From the NCBI RefSeq assembly GCF_040739495.1, contig NZ_CP145263.1, positions 2,108,001-2,172,000 on the forward strand: a DNA stretch of 64,000 nt. The letters are read 5' to 3'. Shown piece by piece: positions 63,792 through 64,000 of this stretch. How positions within the stretch are numbered: position 1 is the stretch's first letter; each line of letters opens with the position of its first letter. The position numbers and the translations under genes are program-made. The DNA is from Staphylococcus capitis subsp. capitis (GTDB lineage Bacteria > Bacillota > Bacilli > Staphylococcales > Staphylococcaceae). The notes beneath the pieces are model-generated. The model was not told the origin of the DNA. It did not search any database and was given only the letters and a program-made list of their open reading frames with translations.

Positions 63792-64000
63792 TTATTCAAA
63801 TGCTTGATATAATTCGTCGCTAGAATTATTCCACATGTCTTCGTTATGATCTTTTAAGAATTTTTTTAAGATTTTCTTATTTTCATTACCAATTTGATCG
63901 ATAATAAATTGATGTTTCATAGATTTATCCATCATATTTACATGTTCAGGCATACTCTTATAGCCACGGCGTATACTTCTATTCACTAATAAATAACAAG
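63792..64000 (-). CDS. C-terminal end of an unrecognised protein, cut by window edge
   Basis: The frame is open to the right edge (CYLLVNRSIRRGYKSMPEHV), so GTG 63986 is only one possible start. The visible part is hydrophilic and helical and ends SSDELYQAFE. I do not recognise it. Confidence 0.5.
   Translation of the reverse strand, partial: CYLLVNRSIRRGYKSMPEHVNMMDKSMKHQFIIDQIGNENKKILKKFLKDHNEDMWNNSSDELYQAFE

Overview
The window is low-GC DNA from a staphylococcus, very probably a coagulase-negative species. The strongest anchors are a 124-residue SarA, two IS431/IS257 copies, a pI258-type arsenic operon, a pT181-type replication gene, and on the right a gene order running from sarA to argS that I remember from S. 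aureus. The species cannot be fixed from sequence alone; the epidermidis/capitis group is my guess.

Layout. (1) 1-536 is a serine resolvase cut by the window edge. (2) 541-11896 is an 11.36-kb Tn552-like arsenic transposon with 46/47-bp terminal inverted repeats. It carries arsD, arsA, a CoA-disulfide-reductase/rhodanese gene, arsR, arsB and arsC on the minus strand, an intact resolvase, a second ArsR-controlled unit with an ArsP-type permease and a Cys-rich peptide, and a transposition operon (DDE transposase, AAA ATPase, a degenerate resolvase). (3) 11921-22309 holds two divergent GH5 glucanase plus membrane-adaptor pairs (one adaptor broken) around a GH46 chitosanase and a malolactic unit (mleR broken, mleS, mleP). 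(4) 22536-26246 holds small accessory genes: a decayed and an intact yolD, each behind an SOS box, a YefM-YoeB toxin-antitoxin unit with a third gene, csbD, and a cluster of very small peptides that looks like a type I toxin locus. (5) 26363-37831 is an amino-acid catabolism island: arginine deiminase genes (argR, arcA, arcD, arcR, arcB, arcC), a YfcC-type permease, and a pyruvoyl histidine decarboxylase with its antiporter (hdcA, hdcC). A KtrB-type potassium transporter follows. (6) 39970-45658 is a mobilizable pT181-family plasmid captured between two IS431 copies, with its rep gene split between the two ends. (7) 45659-64000 is core chromosome: sarA, hydrolases, a metal/B12-type ABC importer, DUF805 proteins, a MerR regulator, a HhH-GPD protein, argS, and the lactate-racemase nickel-cofactor operon larA-larE-larB-larC.

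How the genes fit together. Malolactic conversion, the arginine deiminase pathway and histidine decarboxylation all consume protons or produce ammonia, and each comes with its own exchanger, so the accessory region reads as an acid-tolerance and energy island. The arsenic transposon combines inorganic arsenic reduction and ATP-driven efflux with a probable organoarsenical exporter. Several genes are freshly broken by single-base changes or one stop codon (mleR, the start of tnpA, one IS431 transposase, a CDF transporter, a DUF4260 gene, an NTF2-like gene). Some could be sequencing errors in homopolymers.

Best candidates for something new: the catalytically dead resolvase encoded with the transposase, the peptide locus at 24770-25571 with its long-range SD-masking complementarity, the reductase gene that has no ordinary start codon, and two alpha/beta hydrolases with acidic residues in place of the nucleophilic serine. 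No tRNA, rRNA or CRISPR array was seen.
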